Source: Chaenocephalus aceratus (lineage: Eukaryota > Chordata > Actinopteri > Perciformes > Channichthyidae). Taken from it: a stretch of 64,000 nucleotides of DNA. The stretch's first letter is position 1. Each line of letters starts with the position of its first letter. The notes beneath the pieces were generated by a model, which saw nothing but the letters and a program-made list of their open reading frames with translations, was not told the DNA's origin and made no database searches. The stretch lies in contig CM043808.1 in NCBI GenBank assembly GCA_023974075.1, forward strand, positions 18,583,572 to 18,647,571, in the 5' to 3' direction. Positions 1 to 8,519 of this stretch are shown piece by piece. Position numbers and translations under genes: made by a program.

Positions 1-122
1 TGACAGTTTGTCAGGCCGGAGAAGATAAGACGGCCATTTAGCAGGCGTTTGCTCTCCTATCTTCTGTCTAGATTTAATCATACTGTTAGCTCTCCTCCCA
101 AGAAAGACTTTGAAGTCACTAT

Positions 123-1515
123 AGCCGCTTTCACACCGCAGGACTTGCGGTACTTTAGTGCCGGCACTAAAGTACCACTAAAGTACCACGGCACTAAATC
201 CGCCAGGGGGCTAGTGCCAATCGCATTCACACCGCAGTACTTTCCCTGAGGCACGATTACGCTGACGTCACTTCGTCTTCTTCTTCTCTGGGTTTACTGG
301 CAGGCCGCAAAACCACTTCACGGAGAGTACAACAAAAAAACGAGAGAAGAAGAACTACACGGGGGGGGAGGGGGTATAAAGCCCATCCGCTGTATGAGGC
401 GTTTGTTTACTTTCCGACCTCAGACATGATGGAGTTCATAAGGGTAATTTACAAATAAAATACCCCATTATAACAATGGACTTTATCTTTATGTATTTAT
501 TATATATTACCCCCTCAGGCTGATTTTGGAAAAGGACATCAACCCTTGTTTGGTGTTTTTCCCTTATTTATCTAAAACAAATGACATGATAAATTACTTG
601 TGTTTATGTGTGTACAACTTGTGTTTCTGATAAATTCAACCACCGACACCTGTCTGCTCTCACATTCTTCTATTCTGCAAATTTGGGGTGGGACACAATA
701 AATAAAGCTTCGCCAGTTTGTTTGTTTTATTGCACAGTCAAGACATAACAATAACGGCATCATGCTGTTCCAGGCATGTAAATTGAAGTTAAATAACAGT
801 GTGAAATGTAAAATAAAGTGTAAGTAGTTTCAAAACAATGTAACAGTGGCAATATATATAGCAGCAGACACGCCTTAGTGCAAGTTAGGTGTCAGTATTA
901 AAAAAACAGTGGCAATATATATATATAATAACAATAGAAAATCGTTACCACTCTTATTATTGTGGTCTTTAATTTTGTTATAGTCCTGCCTGAGTTTCTT
1001 TATTTTTACCCGGCATCCGTGTGCACTGTGCACGATTCCCAGCTCAAGTAGCGAACATCGCTCAAAACATTTGGAGTTGGGAACTGCTTTCTGTAGAAGC
1101 TGCTGCATCCCGTCCTTGGAGTAAATTGCCAGAAGCGCCGACACTTCCTCATCATTCCACCGCTCCGGTGTTGTAGTACGTGTGGTCATAACTGCTTTAA
1201 AGTACAAAAAAACTGCTCGCTCAGGTGTGGATGTGGTTTTGTAGCGAGGAAGAAAATGGCTGCCTAACAAAACAAATTCAGAGTCTAACGGGGCGTGGTT
1301 TGCAATTCGCCCAGCCAATAGAAATAGAATAGAAATTGGCACTCTTTTGTCACCAGGTTCGTACCACCTCTCTAGCAGGGACTAAAAAGTACCAAAAGAG
1401 TTCCAAAAGAGTTCCCGGCACTGAGTAGTCCCGGCGGTGTGAACGCGACATTATTGGTACTAACGGAACTAAAGAACTAAAGTACCAGGGAAAGTCCTGC
1501 GGTGTGAACGCGGCT
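123..1515 (-). mobile_element. PIF/Harbinger-like DNA transposon, copy 1
   Basis: The ends are imperfect terminal inverted repeats: AGCCGCTTTCACACCGCAGG on the left, and the same motif inverted (GTGTGAACGCGGCT) on the right. A second copy of the TTCACACCGC motif lies about 70-110 bases inside each end, giving a double-TIR arrangement. The element is close to collinear with the copy at 4112-5496 but lies in the opposite orientation. It contains one short minus-strand ORF for a Myb/SANT-like protein and no DDE transposase, so it is non-autonomous. The left flank is TAT and the right flank is CTT, so no 3-bp duplication is preserved. The family call is inferred from the Myb-like ORF, the TIRs and the TAT duplication of the sister copy. 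Confidence 0.75.
875..1189 (-). CDS. Myb/SANT-like DNA-binding protein of Harbinger-type element (copy 1)
   Basis: The frame is open upstream to 1342. The ATG at 1189 is preferred because the MTTRTTTPERW start directly precedes the recognisable domain and is shared with the sister copy. The product is about 104 aa. Residues 9-80 look like a Myb/SANT-like trihelix domain: ERWNDEEVSALLAIYS, then a Cys/Leu-rich helix, then GCRVKIKKLRQDYNKIKD. PIF/Harbinger elements encode such a protein beside the DDE transposase to bind the transposon ends. No transposase is present here. The C-terminal 25 residues run into AT-rich repeat (YIYIATVF) and may be intronic or untranslated. This copy keeps the CAG codon (Q in LRQDY) that is a stop in copy 2. 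It is presumably a non-functional TE remnant, although open. Confidence 0.5.
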   Translation of the reverse strand: MTTRTTTPERWNDEEVSALLAIYSKDGMQQLLQKAVPNSKCFERCSLLELGIVHSAHGCRVKIKKLRQDYNKIKDHNNKSGNDFLLLLYIYIATVFLILTPNLH

Positions 1516-1636
1516 CTTGTCATGAGAGCAGGGACTAAATGTGATCTGCTTTCCAGAAAGAGTACAGCGTAGGAGCTTCAGGAAAGATTTTCATGCTCTG
1601 CACTCATTCAGTTTTACTAACCACATGTATGTTCAG

Positions 1637-2090
1637 CAGAGGTTGCGCTAGACTTTTTCGCTGCCCGTCATTTTGACGGACAGGATCGTAAAACTTCCGT
1701 CAAAATCCAGAATTACCCGTCGGCCTTTACACAACTCTGACGGGGGGGGGGGGGAAAGCATGCTCGTGAACTGTCAACGGGGGGGGACGACGACAGTTCA
1801 TATGCGCCGTGTTATGCATGGCTGCTGCACCTCGCGGGAGCGTGCACAGCGTAAAGCCAAAACTCATTTCAATAATTTGTACGGCACAGTTAGGTTTGGA
1901 AACGGTATAATTTCCTTTTGGAGGGCATGCATAACACGGCATAACACCGGAGCCTCGCTGCGAGGAAACTTTGGCGCTGTTTTCCGAGTTTGTTCTAATC
2001 TGTCAAAATGACGGACTGCTTTCAGATTTGTCCGTCATTGTTAAAAAAAATCCGTCATAGACGGAAAATATTCGGTTAACGCGACCTCTG
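1637..2090. mobile_element. hAT-type MITE, 454 bp, 8-bp TSD
   Basis: The element is flanked by a perfect 8-bp direct duplication ATGTTCAG (1629-1636 and 2091-2098), diagnostic of hAT superfamily insertion. The TIRs begin CAGAGGTTGCG (left) and CAGAGGTCGCG (right, read inverted). The interior is full of the pentamer motif CCGTC/GACGG in both orientations, and holds an inverted pair around GCCGTGTTATGCAT (about 1807) and ATGCATAACACGGC (about 1926). No ORF resembles a transposase. Two G runs (about 1741-1755 and 1780-1786) interrupt the sequence. Confidence 0.85.
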
Positions 2091-2098
2091 ATGTTCAG

Positions 2099-3131
2099 TG
2101 TGAAAAGTGCCCTTTCATTGACCTTCACTTAATGAATCTTGCAAATTACAATTGCAACTCAGTCTGTGCCGGTTGTAAACACCACTGAAGATGCTGAATG
2201 CAGCATTCCCATCAGGACAGTACAATCTGTAAAAAAAACATGCACTACAGTCATAGCCTCAGGCAAAAAAGGAGTGACCCTTGTAAAATGTGACGCTCCA
2301 ATGTACCAGCAGCGTTGGTGTGTCGTGTAGTGAGCGGGGGACTATCCTTCAAACCAAGGACCCCAGTTCTGGTAGACATTAATTCCCACTAAAGAGTCCT
2401 TGAGCAAATCACTGAATCTCGACTGTAGCAAGAATTTCCGTGAGGGGATTTATATTCATTATTATGGGTGGAGCATCCTTTTCAATCAAGAGGAAATGAT
2501 TACACTTATCCAGAGACCTTGTGCCTGATTTTCTGAGGATAAACACGCTTATAATATTTTGGTGTGAAACTGCAGGCACAAGGATAATATGAACTGTGAT
2601 GGAGTTTGATGTAAATTCTGTAATTGAGATGTCCTTTCCTCTACACACAGCAGTGTTGGACTTTGTTTTTTTTATCACTTTCCGGTTTGTTTCCCTATCC
2701 CTCTGTCCCTCTCCTTTCTTGTATCTATTGTTTCATTAGACCAGATCTATTGTTGCCTTTGTTCGTTTGGTCCTGACTCCTTTTTCTTTCCCTATCAGTT
2801 GTTAGCCAGGTGGTGAGTCTCGGAAAGCTGTCTGATTTATAGCAGTGGAAAGAGCCATGCTCGACAGGAAATCTTCTTCTGGTTCTTCAGTAAATGTGTG
2901 TGTCGTGTATGTGCGTTAGAGCTTGTGTGTCTTTGAAAGAGAGACAAAAGAGAGAAATGTTCAGCATTTGTCAAAACAGTCTATACCATTAGAGAATACA
3001 AATAATATAAATACCCTTGATTTTAGACCAAATATGTATTTGTGGTACCATCTAACTAACTTATTTCCACCTGTTTCTTTTAGCATTGCCACATTCTAGC
3101 TTGGTGTCTTCCTTATCCCATGTTGACAAGT
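2099..3131. other. Noncoding stretch between MITEs
   Basis: Unique-looking, AT-leaning sequence. I see no ORF with recognisable content, no TIR pair and no tandem array. The segment about 2690-2800 is pyrimidine-rich. Confidence 0.5.
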
Positions 3132-3346
3132 CAGTGTTTCCCACAGAATTTGATTCTATTTGTGGAAATAGAATCAAATTCCCCCCCCCCTCGCTCTGTG
3201 TTGCGTTGTTAATGAGTGAGACACACCAGAGTTGAGGATATGTGGGGTTTATTCTCCCAAAGATATAATTTACAATTTACAAAAAATATATATAATATTT
3301 AATTGTGGAGGCACGCCACAAATGAATCGATGTATGGGAAACACTG
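3132..3346. mobile_element. hAT-type MITE, 215 bp, with internal hairpin
   Basis: The ends are inverted: CAGTGTTTCCCA on the left, and TGGGAAACACTG on the right. This TIR is typical of several teleost hAT families. The outside flanks (TGACAAGT, CAAGTAAT) share only CAAGT, so the 8-bp duplication is not preserved or the boundary is slightly off. Just inside the left end is a perfect hairpin with 16-bp arms (3146-3161 and 3166-3181) and a GTGG loop, followed by a C run. No coding capacity. Confidence 0.65.
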
Positions 3347-3379
3347 CAAGTAATGGAAAAAATGGTTTGAACCCATTTG

Positions 3380-3718
3380 AACTATAGCTTATTTACGTAA
3401 CCCCAGGACTCAGAGTAACATGAAGTGAGATGTCTCACTATGGGATGCGCCTCATCGCGGAGCAAACAGAAGCATCAATCTCATTACGCCAATCCTGATT
3501 GGCTGGTGATCTTGACGTCAGCGTCAGGGAATCCACCCCCTATAAGTAGCTTGCGCTACGTCGCATGCGTCATTCAAAATAAGCACCTCTTCTCGCTTCA
3601 CCATAGCAAGGAGGGCCGTCTGGTGAGACATCTCACTTCATGTTACTCTGAGGACTGGGGTTACGTAAGTAACCTATAGTTCTCATTCATAACACTCCGT
3701 TCGATGTCTCACTATGGG
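3380..3718 (-). repeat. DIRS 3' terminal structure: complementary region plus inverted terminal repeat
   Basis: Two arms of about 59 bp (3380-3437 and 3623-3681) are almost perfect inverted complements; both contain TTACGTAA, the ACCCCAG core and GATGTCTCAC. A third, direct copy of GATGTCTCACTATGGGA sits at about 3702-3718. DIRS elements are known to carry a right inverted terminal repeat next to an internal complementary region that matches both ends and helps close a circular intermediate. This arrangement fits. Between the arms lies GC-richer sequence with CCCCTATAAGTAGC (plus strand), which resembles a TATA promoter. Confidence 0.7.
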
Positions 3719-3827
3719 AAATTGTAGCTCCCGTATTGTCAGACGAGCTTATCTCAAAAATCACCAAACCAACCAGAACTTAACAGGTAGAGCTCTGACT
3801 CAACCAGGTGCCCAGCACTGCTTGAGT

Positions 3828-4111
3828 CACACTGGGAGCAGAACGCCCAGCCTGTTAAGAGGTGGACAAAAGTGAGCGGCGAGGACCAGCTCGCCGCTGC
3901 ACCAATGTCTTGGATGGGAGACATCCTGGACAGAGCCCAGGATGCAGCCAGACCCTGAGTCGAAAGAGCTCGCGGACCCGAGGGTGCCTGCGAACTCAGA
4001 CTCGTATGGGCCCCAAAGCAATTGCTTCCACAAAACAGTGGGAGAGCCGTTGCTTAGTAACAGGCTTGCCCTTATAAGGGTTAGCCCAGGACACAAGGAG
4101 TTGGTCATTAT
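3828..4111 (-). pseudogene. DIRS tyrosine recombinase, C-terminal part (broken)
   Basis: Minus-strand translation begins DQLLVSWANPYKGKPVTKQR, typical of DIRS recombinases. A frameshift near 4005 then leads to PRALSTQGLAASWALSR and IGAAASWSSPLTFVHLL. In the family the box reads as His-Ser-Thr-Arg followed later by a tyrosine nucleophile in a FxRFY-like motif. Here His is Leu, Arg is Gln and the Tyr is Leu, so the catalytic set is destroyed. The N-terminal part of the same gene lies beyond the Harbinger insertion at 5497-5775. Confidence 0.7.
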
Positions 4112-5496
4112 AGCCGCGTTCACACCGCAGGACTTTCCCTGGTACTTTAGTTCTTTAGTTCCGTTAGTACCAATAATGTCGCGTTCACACCGCCGGGACT
4201 ACTCAGTGGCGGGAACTCTTTTGGTACTTTGTAGTCCCTGCTAGAGAGGTGGTACGAACCTGGTGACAAAAGAGGGCCAATTTCTATTCTATTTCTATTG
4301 GCTGGGCGAATTGCAAACCACGCCCCGTTAGACTCTGAATTTGTTTTGTTAGGCAGCCATTTGTTTCCTCGCGACAAAACCACATCCACACCTGAGCGAG
4401 TAGTTTTTTTGTACTTTAAAGCAGTTATGACCACACGTACTACAACACCGGAGCGGTGGAATGATGAGGAAGTGTCGGCGCTTCTGGCAATTTACTCCAA
4501 GGACGGGATGCAGCAGCTTCTACAGAAAGCAGTTCCCAACTCCAAATGTTTTGAGCGATGTTCGCTACTTGAGCTGGGAATCGTGCACAGTGCACACGGA
4601 TGCCGGGTAAAAATAAAGAAACTCAGGTAGGACTATAAAAAAATTAAAGACCACAATAATAAGAGTGGTAACGATTTTCTATTGTTATTATATATATATA
4701 TATTGCCACTGTTTTTTAATACTGACACCTAACTTGCACTAAGGCGTGTCTGCTGCTATATATATTGCCACTGTTACATTGTTTTGAAACTACTTACACT
4801 TTATTTTACATTTCACACTGTTATTTAACTTCAATTTACATGCATACGACACACCTGGAACAGCATGATGCCGTTATTGTTATGTCTTGACTGTGCAATA
4901 AAACAAACAAACTGGCGAAGCTTTATTTATTGTGTCCCACCCCAAATTTGCAGAATAGAAGAATGTGAGAGCAGACAGGTGTCGGTGGTTGAATTTATCT
5001 AAGTCTTACACACATAAACACAAGTAATTTATCATGTCATTTGTTTTAGATACATAAGGGAAAAACACCAAACAAGGGTTGATGTCCTTTTCCAAAATCA
5101 GCCTGAGGGGGTAATATATAATAAATACATAAAGATAAAGTCCATTGTTATAATGGGGTATTTTATTTGTAAATTACCCTTATGAACTCCATCATGTCTG
5201 AGGTCGGAAAGTAAACAAACGCCTCATACAGCGGATGGGCTTTATACCCCCTCCCCCCGTGTAGTTCTTCTTCTCTCGTTTTTTTGTTGTACTCGCCGTG
5301 AAGTGGTTTTGCGGCCTGCCAGTAAACCCAGAGAAAAAGAAGACGAAGTGACGTCAGCGTAATCGTGCCTCAGGGAAAGTACTGCGGTGTGAATGCGATT
5401 GGCACTAGCCCCCTGGCGGATTTAGTGCCGTGGTACTTTAGTGGTACTTTAGTGCCGGCACTAAAGTACCGCAAGTCCTGCGGTGTGAAAGCGGCT
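4112..5496 (+). mobile_element. PIF/Harbinger-like DNA transposon, copy 2 (inside DIRS)
   Basis: The termini AGCCGCGTTCACACCGCAGG (left) and CCTGCGGTGTGAAAGCGGCT (right) are inverted repeats, flanked by the 3-bp direct duplication TAT (4109-4111 and 5497-5499). Removing the element restores the DIRS recombinase context, so it inserted after the DIRS copy. The body is close to the reverse complement of 123-1515, including the TATA-repeat tract around 4690, the GGGTATAAAGCCC-like segment around 5240 and the double TIR motif (internal copies at about 4182 and 5376). There is no transposase, only the Myb/SANT-like ORF. Confidence 0.8.
4427..4630 (+). pseudogene. Myb/SANT-like protein of Harbinger element (copy 2, nonsense)
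   Basis: Same protein as the copy at 875-1189, with an ATG at 4427 (MTTRTTTPERWNDEEV). The frame upstream is open from 4298. A C-to-T change makes TAG at 4628-4630 where copy 1 has CAG, ending the product after KIKKLR at about 67 residues. The conserved DYxKIKDHNNKSG extension continues after the stop. The DNA-binding trihelix therefore loses its last helix. Confidence 0.6.
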
Positions 5497-5499
5497 TAT

Positions 5500-6086
5500 G
5501 ACAAGCACCCCTGATCTGTCCATACAGGTGCGTAAGCACGAACTGGACACAGCAAATCCGGCTGCTGTTCCCCGGAGGGACCCAGCGGCGGAGGAAATGC
5601 CTCAATGTCCATTGGGGTACATGACCCAACCACCTTGGGTATAAGGACAGGGTTGGGCTTCAACAACACTCTCGTTTGCTCTGGGGTGAACCGAGTGTGT
5701 GAAAAAATATGTACAGATAGTGCATGAAAATGACTGGCTCACTTGGCGGAAGCCAGGACCAGTAACAGCACTGTATTAGAGAGACCTAGTGTAGGAATCT
5801 CTCGCACTCTGAATAGTGTTTATCACCCTATGAGGGAGTCTCACTGTATTCAGGTTGTACCACTCACGGGCCAGGCCCATAAGGCCAAGCGCTCTGGGTG
5901 TGGGTGAAAGATCGCCCCCCCCGCCTGCCTGAGACAGTATGTCCCTGCGTAGTGGGAGCTGCCATGGCTGCCCGCACAGCAGCTGATACATCTCCGCCAG
6001 CCAGTACATAGCGGGCCAGTGCGGAGCTATCAGGATAAGTGTGTGGCGTTGTTCCCTCACTCTGGCCAGAGTTTGGGGAATCAGAG
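5500..6086 (-). pseudogene. DIRS RT/RNase H ORF tail and recombinase N-terminal region
   Basis: At 6060-5776 the minus strand encodes HTLILIAPHWPAMYWLAEMY, then QPWQLPLRRDILSQAGG and a Pro/His-like tail ending near LNTVRLPHRVINTIQSARDS. These are hallmarks of the segment that follows RNase H in fish DIRS1 elements and leads into the YR ORF. From 5775 to 5500 the frame breaks several times. The upstream RNase H half is at 9338-9822, separated by the LTR element. Confidence 0.75.
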
Positions 6087-6511
6087 TGTTACGATTGGGT
6101 GAAGCAGGTAGGACTCAAATGCAGAATAACGAAAAGCGAGCTTTATTAAATAATATAAAGCTGTGGAAAAACAAGGCAGTATCCAAAATATCCAAAACCA
6201 ACGAGCAGCACAAGGAACACAGACCGTGGAATAACATGGAGGGGAAACAATGAACCGACATGGACCACAGGGGAAGACTAGACTAAATACACAGAAGGGT
6301 AATCACAGAACAAGACACAGCTGGGCAGGGGAGGAGAAACACAAGGACAACAGGTGAACACAATCGGGTAATCAGGGAGGGAAACAGACAGAAAGCAGAC
6401 AGGCAGGAAACGGGGGTGAACACTTTACACAATAAAACAGGAAACCCAAAGACAAGAAAAACACCAACATAGACAAAACTACAAACGTGACATAACATGA
6501 GAATCGTGACA
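6087..6511 (-). repeat. 3' LTR of the nested LTR element
   Basis: It matches 8908-9332 almost exactly. The minus-strand polypurine tract lies just upstream, at 6512-6521. On the minus strand it begins TGTCACGATT and ends ATCGTAACA. The last part of the 715-residue open frame runs into this LTR and stops at 6372. Confidence 0.9.
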
Positions 6512-8519
6512 GAACCCCCCTCAAGGGACGGATCCCAGACGTCCCAAAAAAAGGTCCAGCAGGGTGGGTGGAGGGGGACGGGAGGGAGGACACATAACTA
6601 GGGCCAAGAAAGGGTGGGTGGAGGGGGTCTGGAGGACGGGTCTCGGGCGGACGGCCCGGGGGAAAGGCAGAGACCAAGGAGGGGGTCTCGGGCGGAAGGC
6701 CCGGGGGAAAGGCAGAGACCAAGGAGGGGGTCTCGGGCGGAAGGCCCGGGAGCAAGGCAGAGACCAAAGACGGGGTCTCGGGCGGAAGGCCCGGGGGCAA
6801 GGCAGAGACCAAGGAGGGGGTCTCGGGTGGACGGCCTGGGGGCAAGGCAAAGTTCAAAAAGGGGCGAAGGCCACAGCGGGCAAACTCAGGGGGCCGAGCA
6901 TGAGGGCAAAAGCAGCGGCAGGAAGAGTCAGGGGGCCGGGCCCGAGGACGAAGACCGCGGCTCTCAGGGGGCCGGGCTCGAGGGCGAAGACCAGACAGCT
7001 CCGGAGGCCGGGCAGGACCCGGTGTCGGCCGAACAGGAACCGGAGCCAGTGGGACAGGCTTCGGCAGGATCCCCCACGGAAGAGGACCAGGAGTTGGCAG
7101 GACCCCCGGCGAGACAGGTGATGGTGGGGCCTCCAACGAAACAGGACAAGGGGTTGGCAGGACCCCCGGCAGAAGAGTTGTCGGCGGGACCCCCAGAGGA
7201 ACAGGACATTGGATTGGCAGGACCCCCGGCAGGAGAGCAGTCGGCGGGGCCTCCAACGGCACAGGACATAGGGTTGGCAGGACCCCCGGCAGAAGAGTAG
7301 TTGGCAGGACCCCCGGCAGGAGAGCAGTCGGTGGGACCTCCAACGAGATGGGACAAGGAGCTGGCAGGACCCCCGGCAGGAGAGTAGACGGCGGGACCTC
7401 CAACGGGACGGGACAAAGGGTTGGCAGGACCCCCGGCAGGAGAGTAGTCGGCGGGGCCTTCAACGGCACAGGACATAAGATTGGCAGGACCCCCGGCAGG
7501 AGAGTAGACGGCGGGACCTCCAACGAGATAGGACAAGAAGCTGGCAGGACCCCCGGCAGGAGAGTAGACGGTGGGACCTCCAACGGGACAGACATACGAT
7601 TGGCAGGACCCCCGGCAGAGGAGTAGTCGACGGGGCCTCCAACGGGACAAGACATGGAGTTGGCAGGACCCCCAGCGGAACCTCCAACGGACCAGGACAT
7701 TGGGTAGGGACTTGAGATGTGACTCGAGAGGGGAACTAGAGACGGAACTCCAGAGGGGACTAGAGGAGAGACTAGAGGAGGGAACTCGAGAGGGGACTTG
7801 AGAGGGGAACTAGAGAGGGGACTCGAGGAGGGACTAAAGGAGGGACTAGAGCAGGGACTAAAGGAGGGACTAAAGGAGGGACTCGAGAAGTGACAAGAGG
7901 AGGGACTAGAGATGGGACTAGGGAATTGACTAGAGGCGGGACTTGAGTAGGGACTAGAGATGGAACTCGAGAGGTGACTGGAGAGGGGACTCGAGAGGGA
8001 ACTGGAGATGGGACTAGAGAAGGGACTAGAGTTGGTACTTGAGAAGTGACTAGAGGTGGGACTGGAGAAGGGACTAGAGAAGGGCCTAGGAAAGTGACCT
8101 GAGGAGGTACTAGGGAAGGGACTAGAGAAGGGACTAGAGGAGGGACTATGGCAGCTGGGACCAGGACTGGGGCCGGAACCATGGCTGCTGGGGCCAGAAC
8201 TGGGGCTGTAACCATGGTTGCTGAGGCCGGAACCAGGGCCGGAACCATGGCCGCTGGGGCCAGAACTGGGGCCGGAACCATGGCTGCTGGGACCGGCACT
8301 GGAGCCGGAGCCGCTGGAGTACGGGCTGGAATCCTGGCCTTGCATCTTCCAGAGACCTTTTGGAGGTTCCGTGGACCTCCAAATGCCAGACGGGTTCCTG
8401 AGAAAAGGTCTGAGGTTGGAACTGGAGCCGCTGGAACCGGAACAGAGGCCTGGACCATGGCTGTGTGGGCCAGGTAATCGAGCAAGGAAACATAGCTCTG
8501 CGGGCCGGTACTGGTGCAT
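6372..8519 (-). CDS. LTR-element ORF, long Pro/Ser-rich reading (715 codons)
   Basis: An open frame of 715 codons with no recognisable enzyme motif. Order of segments: a Gly/Ser/Pro-rich block (GPSSHGSGP), a Ser/Pro block of four-residue units (SSPF, SSPI), a run of about ten 20-residue units containing PPSTLLPGVLP, an Arg/Pro linker, and five 15-residue units containing PPGLPPETPSLVSA. It then reads through the 3' LTR to a stop at 6372. The main DNA repeat periods (12, 60 and 45 bp) are multiples of three, so the array preserves frame. Its first codons overlap the 377-codon frame, and the true initiator is probably the ATG at 8905 with a frameshift. Function unknown. Confidence 0.45.
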   Translation of the reverse strand: MHQYRPAELCFLARLPGPHSHGPGLCSGSSGSSSNLRPFLRNPSGIWRSTEPPKGLWKMQGQDSSPYSSGSGSSAGPSSHGSGPSSGPSGHGSGPGSGLSNHGYSPSSGPSSHGSGPSPGPSCHSPSSSPFSSPFPSTSSGHFPRPFSSPFSSPTSSHFSSTNSSPFSSPISSSLSSPLSSHLSSSISSPYSSPASSQFPSPISSPSSCHFSSPSFSPSFSPCSSPSFSPSSSPLSSSPLKSPLEFPPLVSPLVPSGVPSLVPLSSHISSPYPMSWSVGGSAGGPANSMSCPVGGPVDYSSAGGPANRMSVPLEVPPSTLLPGVLPASCPISLEVPPSTLLPGVLPILCPVPLKAPPTTLLPGVLPTLCPVPLEVPPSTLLPGVLPAPCPISLEVPPTALLPGVLPTTLLPGVLPTLCPVPLEAPPTALLPGVLPIQCPVPLGVPPTTLLPGVLPTPCPVSLEAPPSPVSPGVLPTPGPLPWGILPKPVPLAPVPVRPTPGPARPPELSGLRPRARPPESRGLRPRARPPDSSCRCFCPHARPPEFARCGLRPFLNFALPPGRPPETPSLVSALPPGLPPETPSLVSALLPGLPPETPSLVSAFPPGLPPETPSLVSAFPPGRPPETRPPDPLHPPFLGPSYVSSLPSPSTHPAGPFFGTSGIRPLRGVLSRFSCYVTFVVLSMLVFFLSLGFLFYCVKCSPPFPACLLSVCFPP
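6641..6865 (-). repeat. 45-bp tandem repeat, 5 units
   Basis: The marker TCTCGGG recurs at 6641, 6686, 6731, 6776 and 6821, exactly 45 bases apart. On the minus strand each unit encodes 15 residues containing PPGLPPETPSLVSA. Confidence 0.85.
7096..7690 (-). repeat. 60-bp tandem repeat, about 10 units
   Basis: The core GGCAGGACCCCCGGC recurs at 7096, 7156, 7216, 7276, 7363, 7423, 7483, 7543, 7602 and 7662. Spacing is 60 bp except for one 27-bp partial unit at 7303 and one 59-bp unit ending at 7602. On the minus strand a unit encodes 20 residues around LLPGVLP. The single 59-bp spacing is a one-base loss that changes frame for that stretch. Confidence 0.85.
7705..8150 (-). repeat. 12-bp degenerate tandem repeat
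   Basis: The unit is GGGACTAGAGAA with variants (GGGACTAAAGGA, GGGACTCGAGAA), mostly spaced 12 bp over about 440 bp. On the minus strand it gives four-residue units (SSPF in one frame, LVPS in another). Because no unit contains a stop in these frames, more than one frame stays open. Confidence 0.8.

Noticed and set aside
1629..2098. A Tc1/mariner origin for the CCGTC-rich MITE
   Set aside because: The target duplication is 8 bp, not TA, and the CAGAGG tip fits hAT.
6564..7300. Long plus-strand ORFs through the LTR-element repeats
   Set aside because: Strand of the element is minus by LTR signals, polypurine tract and priming site; the plus frames are shadows of the codon-periodic repeats.
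7096..7690. Regular 60-bp repeats as a CRISPR array
   Set aside because: Units are contiguous with no unique spacers, lie in a eukaryotic retroelement and are translated in frame.
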